64,000 nt of DNA, taken from positions 15,741,659 through 15,805,658 of the forward strand of contig CM028919.1 in assembly GCA_016801845.1 (NCBI GenBank), given 5' to 3'. Made by a program: the position numbers and the translations under genes. Origin of the DNA: Polydactylus sextarius. Taxonomy: Eukaryota; Chordata; Actinopteri; Polynemidae. The notes beneath the pieces are model-generated. The model did no database searches. It was given only the letters and a program-made list of their open reading frames with translations, and had not been told where the DNA came from. Positions 47,861 to 61,539 of this stretch are shown here, piece by piece (position 1 is the first letter of the stretch; each line of letters opens with the position of its first letter).

Positions 47861-50800
47861 AACCTACTGTTAAAGCATTCAGCCTGTATAAAGCAAATCT
47901 ATAAATATCACGAGGACTTTACCTGAAACCTTTCTGATATTTCCTATTTTCCGTTGCTGTTTTAGGCCCGAAACAAACGGCTCAAGCTACGAACTAAAAC
48001 GGGACGTTTCCAGACTCCAGTAAGAAGAAGCTTATCCATCTATCTGTGGTTCGTTCAGGATATTGTGCCGTGCCACTCGCAGATACCCAAAACATTTCCC
48101 TATCTCCTTCTTCTAATCAAAAGCAGCATTTTTTTGTTAATTTAACCGTCGTATCAGATGTTCCTATCATTATGAATTCAAGGTGTCCTGAGTTCACGTT
48201 GGAGATAATGAGCGAACAGCTGTAGTCCCTGACTGAACGTACAGCTCCCAGCTAAGACGCTCGGCCCGGCAGCACATGAAAAGAGAAAACAGCAACGAGT
48301 TCAAAATGAATACACACACACACACACACACGAAGAACCTCTGCACGGCGGGGAGCCAAAAAACACACCATAATCTAAAACATACCAATTTAATCACAGT
48401 GGGAAAGATTCAGCTAAAACATGCACACCTGCTCCACCGAGCGTTTCCACACGGGACGGATATTTCACAAGTCCAGAGATGAATTTTAATCATGTGGCTG
48501 CGGCGGACTGAATTCAAAGTAACTGTCGAAGGCTGAAATAGTTTCATCTATGGAAACGTATATGATGTTAAACAGCTGAGTGGCATAACAGATGGTGTTA
48601 TTTCAATACAGATCTGCAGAAGATGTAACTAAATACAGAACGTTAGGTTTCACGCTACCATGTTACACTCTACACGCTACCACATCACATACGTAACACA
48701 CAGCAACACGCTTACAACCTTCAGTATTTACAGCTTCAGCTCCAACCACTTCATCACTTTCTGAACGTGAAGAATAAAGACAAACGCTGTTTCTGTTCCG
48801 GCTGCTACATTTTATTCTCATGATTTATGAAATATTCACCAGGTAAATATTTTCAGTTTGTTTCATTTAGGACAAAATAAAAAGCTACAGAGTTTCACAA
48901 AGTTTGTAGAAGAATATTTTAAATATTTGCTGGAACTAGTTAATGTCACGAATCAACTGATTAATCAAATCTAATAAAATTAGTTTGATTTGCAAGAAAT
49001 TATAATAAAACACTGATCATCTATATTTAATGCTTCATATGAATAAATAAATACACAGCCACTTTTTAAACTGTGATATCTTTGTTATTATTCACGTCAG
49101 TTGACCTGTGACAACTCGGGTCGAATCTCTACATTAATGTGCTGACGCAGCAGTGATCACACACACGGAGAAGATGTTTGTAGGAAACGTTTTCCTCGTC
49201 CTTCATCTCTTACGTAACAAGACTCACTGACACTCGACGACATAAATTTACTAACGACAGCGAGATGATGGAGATGATTCTCAACAACGTGGAGCAATAA
49301 GAGCTCAGATCCTGAGGCTCAATTACACATCCCTAAAACATGGTGTGAAGTTTTTTCTTTTTTTTTGGTCTGTTTTTAATTACGTAGAAAAGCAGTTTGA
49401 CATTAAGGCAGGAATGTGGGGTGTGAATAGATTCTTCAGCAGCAACTAATCTCAGATGTTTACCATGCATGAGCTGTTTTAAAAAGTTGAAAATGGTGCA
49501 AAGTGGAAAACATAACACTGGACTGAAGTGTGTTTGAGAGATGAAGAGCAGAGCCTGACACTGGCTGCATGGCACACTGCTATAATTAGACTATAACTAT
49601 ACAGCCACTGTGCTCCAACAGAGTGTTTAGTTCACCAGACGTTGACCACAACAACGTGACGGGTTCATAAATAAACACAGATTAAAATCTGTTCATTTAG
49701 ATGTTTTTATCTGATCCATAACATCGTGGATTTTAAGGTAAAATCATAAACGTACAGTAGTTTCTTCTCAACACAAACTACCCGACTGTACACAACACTA
49801 CACACTGTTGTTCAAACAAGAGCAGAGAGAGAAAACACCAGCTGAGAGTGGGGGACCCAGGACCACCAGGGTAACCCCCACCCCCAACCCCACCCTCCTT
49901 CATATTTACTTAAACTTTCACGGTTTGGCTCAGGTCCTACAGGGCCATCCTTCACCCCACCTTCTCCCCTCCTTCACACCCAAAAACAGCACGCAGCGAA
50001 AAAGACTTCCTGTCACAGACGTCTGAGTAGTGTGTGTCCTCAAGACGCTAACACACACACACACACACACAGATAAATCCCCACCGGTCAGTCTGAACTC
50101 TGGTGAGGTCAAGTGAACAGGAAAGTTTGCCATCAAGCATTTTTTTTAAAGAAGCAGAAGCTGCTGAAGGTTTGAACCAACGTATATGTTGATACGTGGT
50201 GAATTGATCATCACGTTTCAACCAGGTCTTAAAGACGAGAGCGAAGGTCGTCAACATGTTGAAAAAACAAAAATAAAAGTTGGACGGAGGACGACAGCCT
50301 GGGGGTCGGGTGGGTGAGGCAGCTCAGATCTGGGGGAGGAACGTTCTGGGTTTTCCCCCGTCAGAGGAGCTGAGACCAGGATGGTTTACTGTTTTTCTAC
50401 AGTCCCCTGAGAGTCTCCTCACTGTCCATCACAGCATCATGACGACAGGAAAAATATTCAGATAATGACATCACGTGTGTTTTCTTGTGGTGAGAAGTAA
50501 GAGCTCGTGAACATCTTCTGTCTCCTGATACAGACTTCCCACACAGGTCTTGTGCTTTGACAGGGAAGGTGAAGTGGAGGGTGGAGGTGCAGGTGGGGGA
50601 GGGCAGTTTTTTTTTTTTGGCTGTGGAAAATGGAGGCGAGTTTTATGACCCATGTTCCCTGTCCTCCTGTAAAAATCACACCAGCCGGTTTCCAGCGTTG
50701 CAGCATCATCGGCGGCTCAGCCAATGAAAACACTGGAGCGTGTGGAGAAGAAACAAGGCAAACAAAGAAAAAAAAGGCCTCTTGGACGGAAATACCTGCA

Positions 50801-50884
50801 GGTCTACTTTATACATATACATCATCCTTTCCCTTCCCATCAGACTCGGAGGTAGACCCCGTACCTACTCCACACATGTAGAAA

Positions 50885-51180
50885 TCTTTAAGACTGCAGC
50901 GGCGGAGCAGTTCTCATGGGTTTTCAGTGGCAATCCGAGCTGGCGATCTTCCAGACCGCTCTGCAGGCACTTTGTCTTACGGAGGGGGGTCTTTTGGGTC
51001 AAGACCAACAAAGATGCATCACTGCATGGACCCACCGCATGTGGGTGGGTAACTGGGCACAGTTTTGTAATTCCATATTACCAAAGGAAAAGCTGCCAAG
51101 CTACTCTGCCTTCGTGGTAATTGTGATTGTCATACTCTCTATTGAATTATGCGATGAGAGGGGGAATGCACGTCTCCACT
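50885..51180. promoter_or_regulatory. Candidate conserved non-coding element (intron 2)
   Basis: About 300 bp of complex GC-balanced sequence ending with TTTTGTAATTCCATATTACC, GTGGTAATTGTGATTGTCAT and TTGAATTATGCGATG. Two overlapping plus-strand open frames cross it but show no domain and no codon-like conservation by eye. Confidence 0.5.
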
Positions 51181-51239
51181 AAGCCTTGAAGATGAGAGAG
51201 CAGGAAACGGCAGAGTGGCTGTCCTGTGAGGTCCTGTCT

Positions 51240-51480
51240 GTAGAGGTCGGATGAAGACATGCATTGTGTGTATGATTCATGTGCCACGTTGCGTTAGCGT
51301 ACAACAAGGGCTGAGAGGAAGCAGATTGGCTTGGAGCACTAGAGGAGAGGGACAAGGCATTTGTATACTCCTCTGCTTGTAATACATGGTAACAAGGGTG
51401 ATTTGCACAGACAAATCAAAACCAAGTGATGGTGACATTGAAGTCTAATGCATCTTAAGATGATGAAGCTCTTCGGTGTG
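51240..51480. promoter_or_regulatory. Candidate conserved non-coding element (intron 2)
   Basis: Complex block with GTATGATTCATGTGCC, GGGTGATTTGCACAG and CTAATGCATCTTAAG. Repeat-free. Called on texture only. Confidence 0.35.
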
Positions 51481-51799
51481 TTTTGCGTCGCCCACAAGCC
51501 CGCTGCAATCCATTTCCTTCTCAGGAGACTCAGTGAGTCGAGGTAGCACGAAGAGTTCGTTAACCTGCGAGAGCGTTCATGAAACCTAATGCGCTGCAGA
51601 TGTAGCCATCTTAGAAGTCACACGTTTTATTGAAACTCGCTGCAACTTCTGCCTCGCCGCTTTCTTCTTTAAAAGTGTATCCGTTTATTCAGGGACGTTG
51701 AGACACGTCTTGTGTGTTTACGACGACGCGACCGTCGGGTTATTTGAGAACGTTTAAGAAAGAACGAGCTGCAACCGTCGCAGCTAACGCAGGATAGGT

Positions 51800-52060
51800 G
51801 CAAGATGGATGCACGATAGGGGACTTGTGTGAAGGTTTCCAATGAACATGCCTGCCAGGCAGCCACATTACTCATGTAGTTGGAAGGTCTATTATAAAAT
51901 TGGATACGCATTACAGAGAGCTAATGTGGGCTCCTGGCAGTCCAGCACACTGCCTGCGGTGAGGCTATCTAACACAGTCAGTGGGATTTATCTGCTGTTA
52001 TGATCAGACCCACAGCAGACCTGCCTAAACACAGCTTATCTCCTCCTCTCCTGCATCCCA
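51800..52060. promoter_or_regulatory. Candidate conserved non-coding element (intron 2)
   Basis: Complex block with CATGCCTGCCAGGCAGCC, TATTATAAAATTGGATACGC and GGGATTTATCTGCTG. The GC-rich palindromic words and A/T blocks alternate in an enhancer-like way. Confidence 0.4.
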
Positions 52061-52439
52061 GGTCCCATCCAGCTCAGGAGAGAAAAAAAAAAACATGGAA
52101 AGTTCAAGACGTGTGAACGAGTCACATTCGGATGATTCGACGTAAAAAAATCATATGAAAAAAAGTCCAATCTAGACTTGACAAGTACCTCTAACTCTTC
52201 ATCAAACCCTCCCCCCGCAGAGGCTCCTCCTCACCCTTCTCCTCTCTCTCTGAACGACCCCCACCTCCTGCACCTCCTCCTCCACCTCCTCCTCTTTTCC
52301 CGGCTCCATTGCTCCAGGAGATCCTATCATTTCTCCCGCAGACTAGATTTCTTGGGTGACTTCAAAGCTTGTTCACTAAGTGTTTAGAAGAATGCAATGG
52401 AAACAGGAAAATAATGTTCTGATTTCTGTAAACTTTATA

Positions 52440-52640
52440 ACATCTGCTTTTGCTTAGTGCTGGTGCAGTGTGTGAAGCAGGGGCTCCATACTGTGTACAG
52501 TTTGGGACATTTTTTCCCACACTTTAAACGGCATCTCACATACTGTGCAAGATGGGAAGAGTAAAAAAAGTGTCTCCAGTCTATGGAATATATTCCTAAT
52601 GGTAGCAAAAGTGACATTAATGAAGCGTTGGTAGCAGTAA
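52440..52640. promoter_or_regulatory. Candidate conserved non-coding element (intron 2)
   Basis: Complex block with TGCTTTTGCTTAGTGC, CATACTGTGTACAG and GGAATATATTCC (palindromic). Called on texture only. Confidence 0.3.
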
Positions 52641-55600
52641 GAGCACTTTAATTCATCCTCGTGTCACACACCATTTGAAAAGCAGGTGAGGATGAATCCC
52701 ACAAGAAAGGTAATAGTTTAACCCTCTAAGACCTAATTTCCATCTCTGTTTGTGTAACCTTCATCTTCTGAGAATTCAGAGGATGCAGTGAGTATATTTC
52801 CACTGAGAGGGAAAGGAACCAGGCGAGGCTTTGCTAGTGTCCCAAAAGGCCTGTGAGTAATGTTGCTGGCACCGTACAAGCATACACACAGACTAACGCT
52901 ACCTCCTTGTGTATACACAAGATGACAAGCCGTTTTTAGGGCCAGGCCAGATAACTCCATCACAACCTCCCCATGCTAACAGGCAGCATGACAAGAGCGC
53001 CGTGTATACACACACACAGCATCCGACTGGCAGCCTCGGGGCTCCTGTCTCCTTTCCTCTAACTCAATCATACTCGGGTTTCACTCTCGCCCATCCGAGG
53101 CTAACTCGCTTCCTCTCTCTATCCCCTCACACAACCCCCCATCCTCAAAACCCTCCACCCACATCCCACCCATACAGTACCGGCTGCTAGTCCCGACGTA
53201 CCTTCACTTAAACCTTTGTTACGATATCTAACTGAAGTTATGTAGATGCTGCCATCAAATCAAAATGATTTAAAACAACACGTCGTACAGGACCAGAGAG
53301 CGGCCGTCGCAGCTTGTAGTAATTCTCCATATTTGTTCAGACAGTTGAGGATAGAAAGGAGACGGGAGAGAAAGCTTCTGGCAGGTTCGAGTCGTAGGCC
53401 AACGAGGGCACACGTGTAGGTTCAGAGACAGCAGCTCTAAACATTTAATTCTCCATGAACACACTTAAAGGAAAAATCCTCCCTAAATCATTCTGACACT
53501 GCTGAAGAAAAATAAGCATTGGCAATGCACCTTGCACTTCTCCATTTCATTGTTTGGTTGTATATTTTCCATATTCCAGTGAAAGCGCCAAAATATCAAA
53601 AACATTAAGTCACATCGAGCTATTTCCAGCACAGCTACAAAAAGGTTTTTATGCCAAAGAAATGCAGGGAAACGTTTCAGCTATTTAAAAAGTTCAAATG
53701 TCAGATTTTGGTCCGATTCCCTGAGAATTAAAGAGAGAGAGCATCTTTTCTAACAGAAAATCTCTCGCAGCCGAGGAGGAGATAAACATTTCTCCACCGA
53801 CGGCAGCTTCAATAAACCAAACGCAGAAGATAACAGCTTGTCTCCGTAACGAGCCAAGAAAACACAGACTCCTCCACGGTTTTGGCTTCTTCACACACAG
53901 AAGCTTCGGTCGACTGATCGGGTAGAATAAGATCGTCTACGTTGGTTCACGGCTGTAAACTTTTAAACATTTATTGTCAGATACAGTATCAAACACGCTT
54001 CGACTCTGCTTTGATACCGAAATAAAACCTGCTAAGTTCGTGGTCGTTTCTGTGTGAAACAAACACGTCGTCTCTGTTCACACAGGTTTCCTCTGACACA
54101 TGATGCTCACGTGGAAGATGTGAAGAAACACGAAATGGATGAACTCAAATACACTACAAGACACGCAGTGATGCAGGATGAAGAAAAGTGATGCATGAAA
54201 ATGCTGGTAATCCTTTTGCTTACACACCAAACCACTGGAAGTACTCAGAGGTGAACTGAAGCTGAACTAGGCCACAAGAGGAAGAGGGCAGATCCTTGTC
54301 AAGCTTGTATGTTGAGTGTGAGAGTGAACATGTGTGACGCTGCTCTGGTCTCTGTTAGTTTGGACTTCACACGTTCTACATGTAGAAAACGTGACGATGC
54401 CATTTTTTTGTTTACGGCGCTATTCTCAGGGTTAATTACTGACAGATGAGGTGTTGGGTTTGTTTTGTAGGATGAGTGTCAGACATGTTTGGAGGGTCAC
54501 GTATGACGCGGTGCAACAGACACTGAACTCAGACGTGATGTTTGGAACGAGCTTCGTGTTGCAGATTCATCATCATCTTCAACGTGTATGAGGTTAAACT
54601 GTGTTACTTTCAACTTTAAACTAATTTCCTCACTTTCTCCTGCTGCAGGAAAAAAAATAAACATGTTGGGAAAAATTAAAGTGACACTTAGAGCAGGAGC
54701 CACAGACGACTGCAGCTGAGTGGGTAGAGACACTAACAAACACACAGAGACAGAGAGAGAGAGAGACCAGCGGTGATTTTGGGGCGATGCTTTAAACTAG
54801 AGAACCACATTTTGATTTAATGTTCAAATTTATTCAGATCTTAAGGGGGCAGTCGGTTTACTAATCATGAGGAGAATTACACAGCTTGTGAAAACAGATG
54901 TATAATGTCCTCTGTGGCTCTCGAGGTTTTTAGAGAAGACAGAATAAAAAATAACCCGGTGATATCATCAGTGTTGCTTTGGCTTTTGCTTGGAAACGAC
55001 AAACCTACACAGAGCGAGTGTGCGGACTGAAAAATAACGAACATTTTACGAGACGAGGATGCTCTAATGCCACATCGTACTGGACGTATCATAATTACCA
55101 CGTCAGTAGTATTCACATCAATATCCAAGTCATAATTACAAACGGGGAAACTTTCCGAAAGCTCCCGATATATTTGACTTGGCGTGAAGTCAGTCGTATG
55201 AAAATGTCTGAAAACCAGATGAATGTGGACTATACGTCCTGATGTGCTCTGATGTGAGCGCCAAACGTTATGGAAGTTAAATACCAAATCACTGAGGCTG
55301 TGATAGAAATCTTTTATCTTTTATCTTCTGTTTCTTTCAAAATGAACAAGTGATTAATTAAACCTGGCGTTGAGATATTTTCTTTTTCCCCGTTAGGATC
55401 ATTTTAAGTTGTGACCTGTGAGTTATTACAGTTATATTCTACTAGAGGAAAAAAGGGTTAATGTTAATGATTATCAATAGTGGCAGGAACGACTTTAAAT
55501 GATAATACTGAATGAAAAGTTGTGTATTTGTTGAAAGTGAAAGCAGCAGTTTAAAGTGAAGAGACACTTCCTGTAATGGTTTTTTTTTTTTTTTTTTGCA

Positions 55601-55899
55601 GCTGACCATGTCGGCCAGGCTGAAGAGGAGGAGTTTAAGAGCTGCTAATCTTCTCTGGTCAAGACTCGCTGGGTAAACATTCATTTCATGGCCAGTTGGA
55701 CTCAGGTTGTGTCTCTTCTGATTTGCCCAGAGGAGGAAAAAAAAACAGAAAGGGTGACATCTTGTTTCAGCGGCGACCATCAGCTCTGGTCCGTCACCAG
55801 CAGGTCGTCTCCGTCTACGTCCCGGACGCCCACCGACGTGATAAATGGACCCAAGCTCCATTCAATTACGCCCAAAGTGCGAAGACGCAGGAACAATGG

Positions 55900-56080
55900 A
55901 AACTGGCCTCAGCAGTGCGGTGCAGACCCTCAGCATTCTTCGCAACAATTTAGTCTAATTAGCATCAACTCCTGCCCCATCCATCATACTCCTCAAGAAA
56001 CATAAACAAACTGTCAGCTCTAGCGTAACAAACAGATCGCCCAGCTACTTAGCACAAATTATTCTTACATGAAACGCAGC
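55900..56080. promoter_or_regulatory. Candidate conserved non-coding element (intron 2)
   Basis: Contains a palindromic homeodomain-type site CTAATTAG at 55955-55962, AACATAAACAAAC (forkhead core, reverse of TGTTTAT-like) and GCACAAATTATTCTTAC. Repeat-free. Confidence 0.45.
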
Positions 56081-56265
56081 TTCTCAGGCAACCTTCCCCC
56101 CCTTCAGGCCATCTGGGGGAACGGAGAGCTATTAAAATTGAAGACACATGTTTCAGTCAAGTTCAACTCTCCAGAGCGCCACGGTGGAGCAGTGACAGTT
56201 TCCTCTGCTGAGTCGAGGCTGCGGCGCTGATCACGGTCACCACACCCGTCCTCTCAGAGAGAGAG

Positions 56266-56285
56266 AGTGTGTGTGTGTGTGTGTG
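56266..56285. repeat. (TG)n microsatellite
   Basis: Short TG run preceded by a GA run. Confidence 0.9.
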
Positions 56286-56919
56286 ACATATTCATGTGTG
56301 TATTTGTGTTCAGCCTGCATAAGCGTTACACACATGTGTGTTTCTGTATATAGACGAAACATCTTCTCTTCTGAAAGGATGGATGACACCATGTTTTTGC
56401 TATGTAACAGTCAGATGGTTTTTATGACGGGAGGATCCAATCTGGTCCAATCAGAAGATTTATGACCTCATAAAACATCATCAACCAGCACTAATCAGTT
56501 AAAACCAAAAAAACAAAAGACACAAAATGTTACAGATTTGTAACAATTAATCACAAACGTTTCTGCTAATCAATCAATGAATTGATGTCTGAGGTTTGGA
56601 CAAAGTAAAGATATTAGAGATATTCATCGTCTTGGGCTTCAAATAACAGTAACGAGCATTTTTGGCTGTTTTCTTAGTGTTTTACAGACCGAGTGATTAG
56701 CTAATTATCAAAATAATTGATAGCTGCAGCTTTGAATTGATGATTTTGTGATTTGAGATATTTTCAATAATTATCTACTTTGATGATTAAAATAATAATA
56801 ATAAAAAAAGATCCAGTAACAGTTTCATGACTTTTAAAAGTATTTTGCTATTTTTTTGGAAAATGCTTCGTCAGTTTGTCTTTAAATGCCAAACACAATA
56901 AATGCTCAGTATCCCGCCA

Positions 56920-56955
56920 CCACCCCCTCCACCCCCTCCACCCCCTCCACCCCCG
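56920..56955. repeat. 9-bp tandem repeat, unit CACCCCCTC
   Basis: About four copies of a pyrimidine-rich unit, strongly strand-asymmetric. Confidence 0.93.
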
Positions 56956-57172
56956 ACTTCAGCTGGACATTTATAATGAAGCAGCGACAGTAACAACGGG
57001 AATGTAAATTGCCTGGCATCAGACTACACAAACGAGTAGTTTAAACAATCAACACTTAACAAAACCAAACACTTTTTGATCACGTTTCAGCCTTTGTGTG
57101 TGTGTATGTGTGTGTGTGATTGTGTTTTAAGAGGCTGTCTGACCCACCCAGGAAATGCGGTTACCAAAATTA

Positions 57173-57194
57173 AAAAAAAAAAAAAAAAAAAAAA
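57173..57194. repeat. Poly-A tract
   Basis: About 22 consecutive A. Confidence 0.92.
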
Positions 57195-57389
57195 CATTCT
57201 TTCTGTTGGAAGAAAAAGAAAAAAAAAGAAGAGCTGTGGTCGCATTAAAACACAATTTAGCACATTTTTTCTAAAGCTTATCTTTGATAATCTTTGATCT
57301 TATAATCAGTTATGAGGCCTCTATGATAAACAAGTGTAAATAAATTAACGCTAATGAATTCAGAATAAAAAATGTCTTGTTAGAATCAA

Positions 57390-57660
57390 CGAGGGCATTA
57401 AAAAGCCACAGCTCTGCTGATTGGTTGGAAATTAGCCTTAGTTATGCAGCGAGCTCGTTTCTTTTTCAGAGTGACCATGTGCTGAACTGGAGCTGCACAA
57501 AAAAAACCCTACACGGCCCATGCTTCATTTGTCAATTTTCCATTTCCTTCTTGATGCTCTGCAGAGTGTGAAATGCTTCACTAATTATCTAGGAAGTTTG
57601 GCAGGAGAGGCTTGTTGTTTTTAGAGAGCTGATGGCAAACCTCACTCATCCCAGCAAAGG
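57390..57660. promoter_or_regulatory. Candidate conserved non-coding element (intron 2)
   Basis: Complex block with GCTGATTGGTTGGAAATTAG, CATTTGTCAATTTTCC and CACTAATTATCTAGG (homeodomain core at 57581-57589). One of the clearest candidates by eye. Confidence 0.5.
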
Positions 57661-59399
57661 AGGAACTGTGCAAACTCACAATGACAAATAAACCAGACAC
57701 ACACAGACGCACACACACACACTTCTGTTAACAGCTAAAAATGTTCAACAAAATAACAAAATGGAGCTAAAGGAAACGTCAGCACCGGCTCACTCGTTTT
57801 CCTTCTCCTCCTTAAAACGTCCTTATTCCACATTAGACACACACCACCACCACAGCGTTGGGGGGTGGGGGCGTCTCTAGTTGACAGGCAGATTGCAGAG
57901 GAGTTGGACGCCGGAGCCAAGGTGAGAGTGGAGGGTTATTCTAATCAAGCTAATTCCCTACAAACCTCAGGATGATGTCATCCACTGTTTGCTCATTAGA
58001 GATTCTTGTCAAGACGCCAAAACTAATTGGCATTCAGTCGTGAACGCAAATATGAGCCTCCTCTCTCTTCCTCTTCTCTCTCTGCGTCTGCGTCTCTTCT
58101 CACAGGACGAATTTAAAGATTTAAACTCAGTGAAAGTTCGGCTACGACGACTAATAACTGGATTACGTTCGTCATTTGTTCGGTTTGATTCACCTACATA
58201 AAGTCAAGTTCTTCTCTCGCTTTTCCCACAAAGCTCAATTTTTCATGTTGGGTTGTTAGAGCAGAGCTTTCCGCCCCGTTTCTTCCCTGATGGGTATCAC
58301 TCACAAGCCGTTAAGCTTCTGAACTGCTCTCTGGCCCGAACTGTCAGTGCTGTGACTCAACTCCCACAGCGATTCTCAAGATCCAATGCACAATTGGATG
58401 AGAAGGAGCAGCAGCGCGGTGCCAGTGTTGTCCTGCTGCCACTCCCAAAATCTCTCAGCTCGTTTTTCATCTTCGTCTTCTTCCCTCCGGTGCTGCAGTA
58501 GTCTGAAAAATAATCTACATTATTCATATACGGCTTTTAAATCCATCTGCCGTTCATTATCAAACTTCAGCCAACATCCTAACGACTTTAACTCCGAAGA
58601 GTCGTCTTCAAACCAGAGTCTGAGGAATAAAAGACGTCAGTTCCAAGTCTGAGAAGCTGGAACGAGTGAGTTTTACATAAAAAATAGTTAGTTGTTGATC
58701 AATGAATCAACTTGACATCGACTCTTTTAGTTTTAATGACTCAAATTTGGAGATTTTCTGGTGTTATTACACCTACACTGGTGTGTTATCAGCTAAACTA
58801 AACAAGAGTTAATAGTATTTCCACTGCAGGTTAATTACCGATGCTGATTGTGAGGTAGTTGAGACGCAGACTAAATTACCACCAATTGATCTGCAGTTTC
58901 ATTGTTTTCCAAAATAAAAGCACGCAGCAGAGAAAAGTATAAACTTTTTTTTTAGTCGAGTGAAACCACATATTCATATACAACCGACTCATTATGTATC
59001 AATACCAACACGGCGCTCTGCTCTGGTGATGTGATGTGTGTGTGTTTACACAAACATCTCTGCACCACCTTAAAGAGACTGTTGAAAAATAACATTTGCA
59101 GCCTGAACCACCAGCAGACTCCCTCCCTCTCTAATCTAGCAGAGAGCTCACGGTGTGATGAAGCTGAGCTAAAGGATTTCATGCGCGCCGGCAGGCCTGG
59201 CCGACAGTAAATCACTCCCTCTACTGACGGCGGTGGGAGACACGCAGCGTTTTCAGGTGCTGTTCATCTGGCACAAGTTTCAGAGGCGCTGCCTCCAGAG
59301 AAAGAAAACAAACCCTGATCCGCTTCCCCACGCACCGCGGCTCCCTGCGAGCCAGCCAGCGGCCTCCAGGAGGCCGTCCAGCCGCTCCGGCCCCTCGGA

Positions 59400-59500
59400 C
59401 CAGGATGTTTGGGTTAGAAAATGACTTTGCTACTCCCTCAGCCCCTTTCTCTAATTGCCCCAAGGGTAATTACCTTGTCTCCTTTCCACTTAAGAAAAAC
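59400..59500. promoter_or_regulatory. Candidate small conserved non-coding element
   Basis: Short block with CTCTAATTGCCCCAAGG and GGTAATTACC, the latter a near-palindromic homeodomain pair. Confidence 0.4.
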
Positions 59501-60308
59501 CAAGAGCCATAGTGTTATTATATCAAGAAAGTCAAATTTGCTAAAATTAGCATTGAGCTATTTTATAATAATAATTATTACAGTTAGAATAATAAATGTA
59601 TTAAAACCCAGAAGCTGGAAGTGATGTAAATATCAAGGTGTCTAATATGTGATCAACAGTTAAATGATCCCACAGAAAAAGATTTCACTCGCTAACAAAA
59701 CATTTCCTCAAGTAATCACAATAAAAACATCTGTGAAACCGCAGCGGCCTGTGTATGATCACTCACGACGTTTCCTCCACGGAAAAAAAAGCAGCCATAC
59801 CATCAATTTAAAGTAAATTCTGAATATGACGGGGGGCCGTAATCGCGTGTCGTTCTGCCTTCCTCCGGCCGGGGACTGATAGATCGGTGCAGAGAGCAGA
59901 TTCTCCCGGGGGGGCGATATATCAGCCTGCAACGCTCCAAGTACCATTATGAAACACACCCGAGAGTACCGCAATTCAGGAACAGACCAGAACACCAGTG
60001 GAGCTCTCAAAAGATTTCTTCTTGTGCGGTAAAAGGCAACGACGGAGGAAAAAGTTTTTTGACTGATAATTCCTCCTACCATGTCCAAATCTGGAAAAAT
60101 GCGAGTTGAGGCCGGAAAGAGAAACCACCAAGTTAGAAAACAAACAGGGGGAAGCGATGAACTCAGAGTTCACCTGCTCCAACACACGATGCTCCGGACT
60201 CAGGGGAGACATGTGCCATGTCAGGAAGAGACGGACTCTGCTACAGTTATTGTTGGATTCACGTCGTCCTTTTGAAGACGTCCACATCAGTGGTGCTATA
60301 GACACAGC

Positions 60309-60310
<2 letters not shown>

Positions 60311-60392
<82 letters not shown>
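60311..60392. repeat. Long (TG)n microsatellite
   Basis: About 82 bp of uninterrupted TG. The (VC)n and (HT)n readings are artefacts. Confidence 0.98.
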
Positions 60393-60393
<1 letters not shown>

Positions 60394-60563
60394 CCTGCAA
60401 AAGCTTCTGGGAGGAATCTTATGGAGAAAGCATCTGTCAGAGCGTCTGATTTCAGAGCTGCCCAGCTGAGCCTCGCTCCGTCAGGCCTTGATAACTTCAC
60501 CGTCCTCCGTTTTCTCGGCCACTTGCTTTTCCCTCTGGACGAGCTTCAAACGCGTTGCAGAGC

Positions 60564-60606
60564 CGCTGCCACCACCACCTCCTCCACCTCCTCCACCTCC
60601 TCCACC
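60564..60606. repeat. 9-bp tandem repeat, unit CACCTCCTC
   Basis: About four copies of a CCACCTCCT-type unit. Confidence 0.9.
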
Positions 60607-60659
60607 TTGTGTGGTCTCTGTTCTACTAAAATGCATCTCAGTGTGAAACTCTTGTTTTA

Positions 60660-60960
60660 AAAACTCACGCAGGCCATAGAAAACAGCGCCTGTGTCATAT
60701 CTGAGTCATGATTTAGATTTAGATCGCGGTGTGAGGTGAAACAATTTCAAGTATCAATGTGCTGAATGAATAAAAAAAGCTTTGGAGGCCGTTCAGAATA
60801 AATGCCGACAACGTCTGCTGTGCGACTCATTTGTGCTGGTAACATTAATATTTCCAGTGATACCTGTGGCAAACTAAACACAGATGTGAAGGGATTGTCT
60901 CATGCTCGCGGCGCTGTATGTTTCGCCTAACTGAAATCATTTGTGCCGACATGTGAAAGG
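60660..60960. promoter_or_regulatory. Candidate conserved non-coding element (intron 2)
   Basis: About 300 bp of complex sequence with GTCATGATTTAGATTTAG, GAATGAATAAAAAAAGC and GTAACATTAATATTTCC. Repeat-free. Confidence 0.45.
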
Positions 60961-61539
60961 ATCAGTGAAGTTATCCATCTTCGTATTAACTCAAAAACTT
61001 TTGCTGCTAAAAGTGCCGCTGGGAGCAGCACTAAGCTTCAACTCAAGACATGAGTGCAGCAGATTAACAGTAATGTGGCTCTCTCCTGCCCTCTAGTAAC
61101 TCTGCTGGAGTCATCATCCGTTTTTATGAAATATTTGGATCCGTTTCTGCTCTAAAGGCACAAACATTTTAATCCTCATTAAATAACTGTGCAGCAAATT
61201 AATACCAAAATTTGAAAAGCCTGTTTTTTTTCCTCCTCCTGTGTTTTACACTGCCTCTTTTTTTTTTTTCTTAAAACCTAAAATTAAAACCAGATCCGTT
61301 GTGAAGACACTGCAGGAGAATATTCCCTCCAGTCTGAGCTGCAGTTTTTAAACCCAGGACGTGTTACATCTTCATCATTTCTCTCTTTTATAAGCTTCGT
61401 CCAGACATGTGACATTTGTGTGTCTGCTTTGATTTCAAAACTGATAATGAAAATGTTCAAAAACACACACATGACCTTTCATTCTGTTTTGTTTCTCATT
61501 ATCAAAGTTTTCCTCATCCTCTGCCAGCGCCTCTCTCTC

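Noticed and set aside
53385..53400. GGTTCGAGTC resembling a tRNA B-box
   Set aside because: No A-box at the right distance and no cloverleaf can be drawn around it.
54877..55287. Overlapping open frames on both strands near 55 kb (136 and 87 codons)
   Set aside because: Mutually antisense, no domain recognised, no splice-site-bounded homology.
60106..60660. Plus-strand 184-codon open frame
   Set aside because: Its core is a (VC)n translation of the TG tract. The flanks show no domain, start context or splice evidence.
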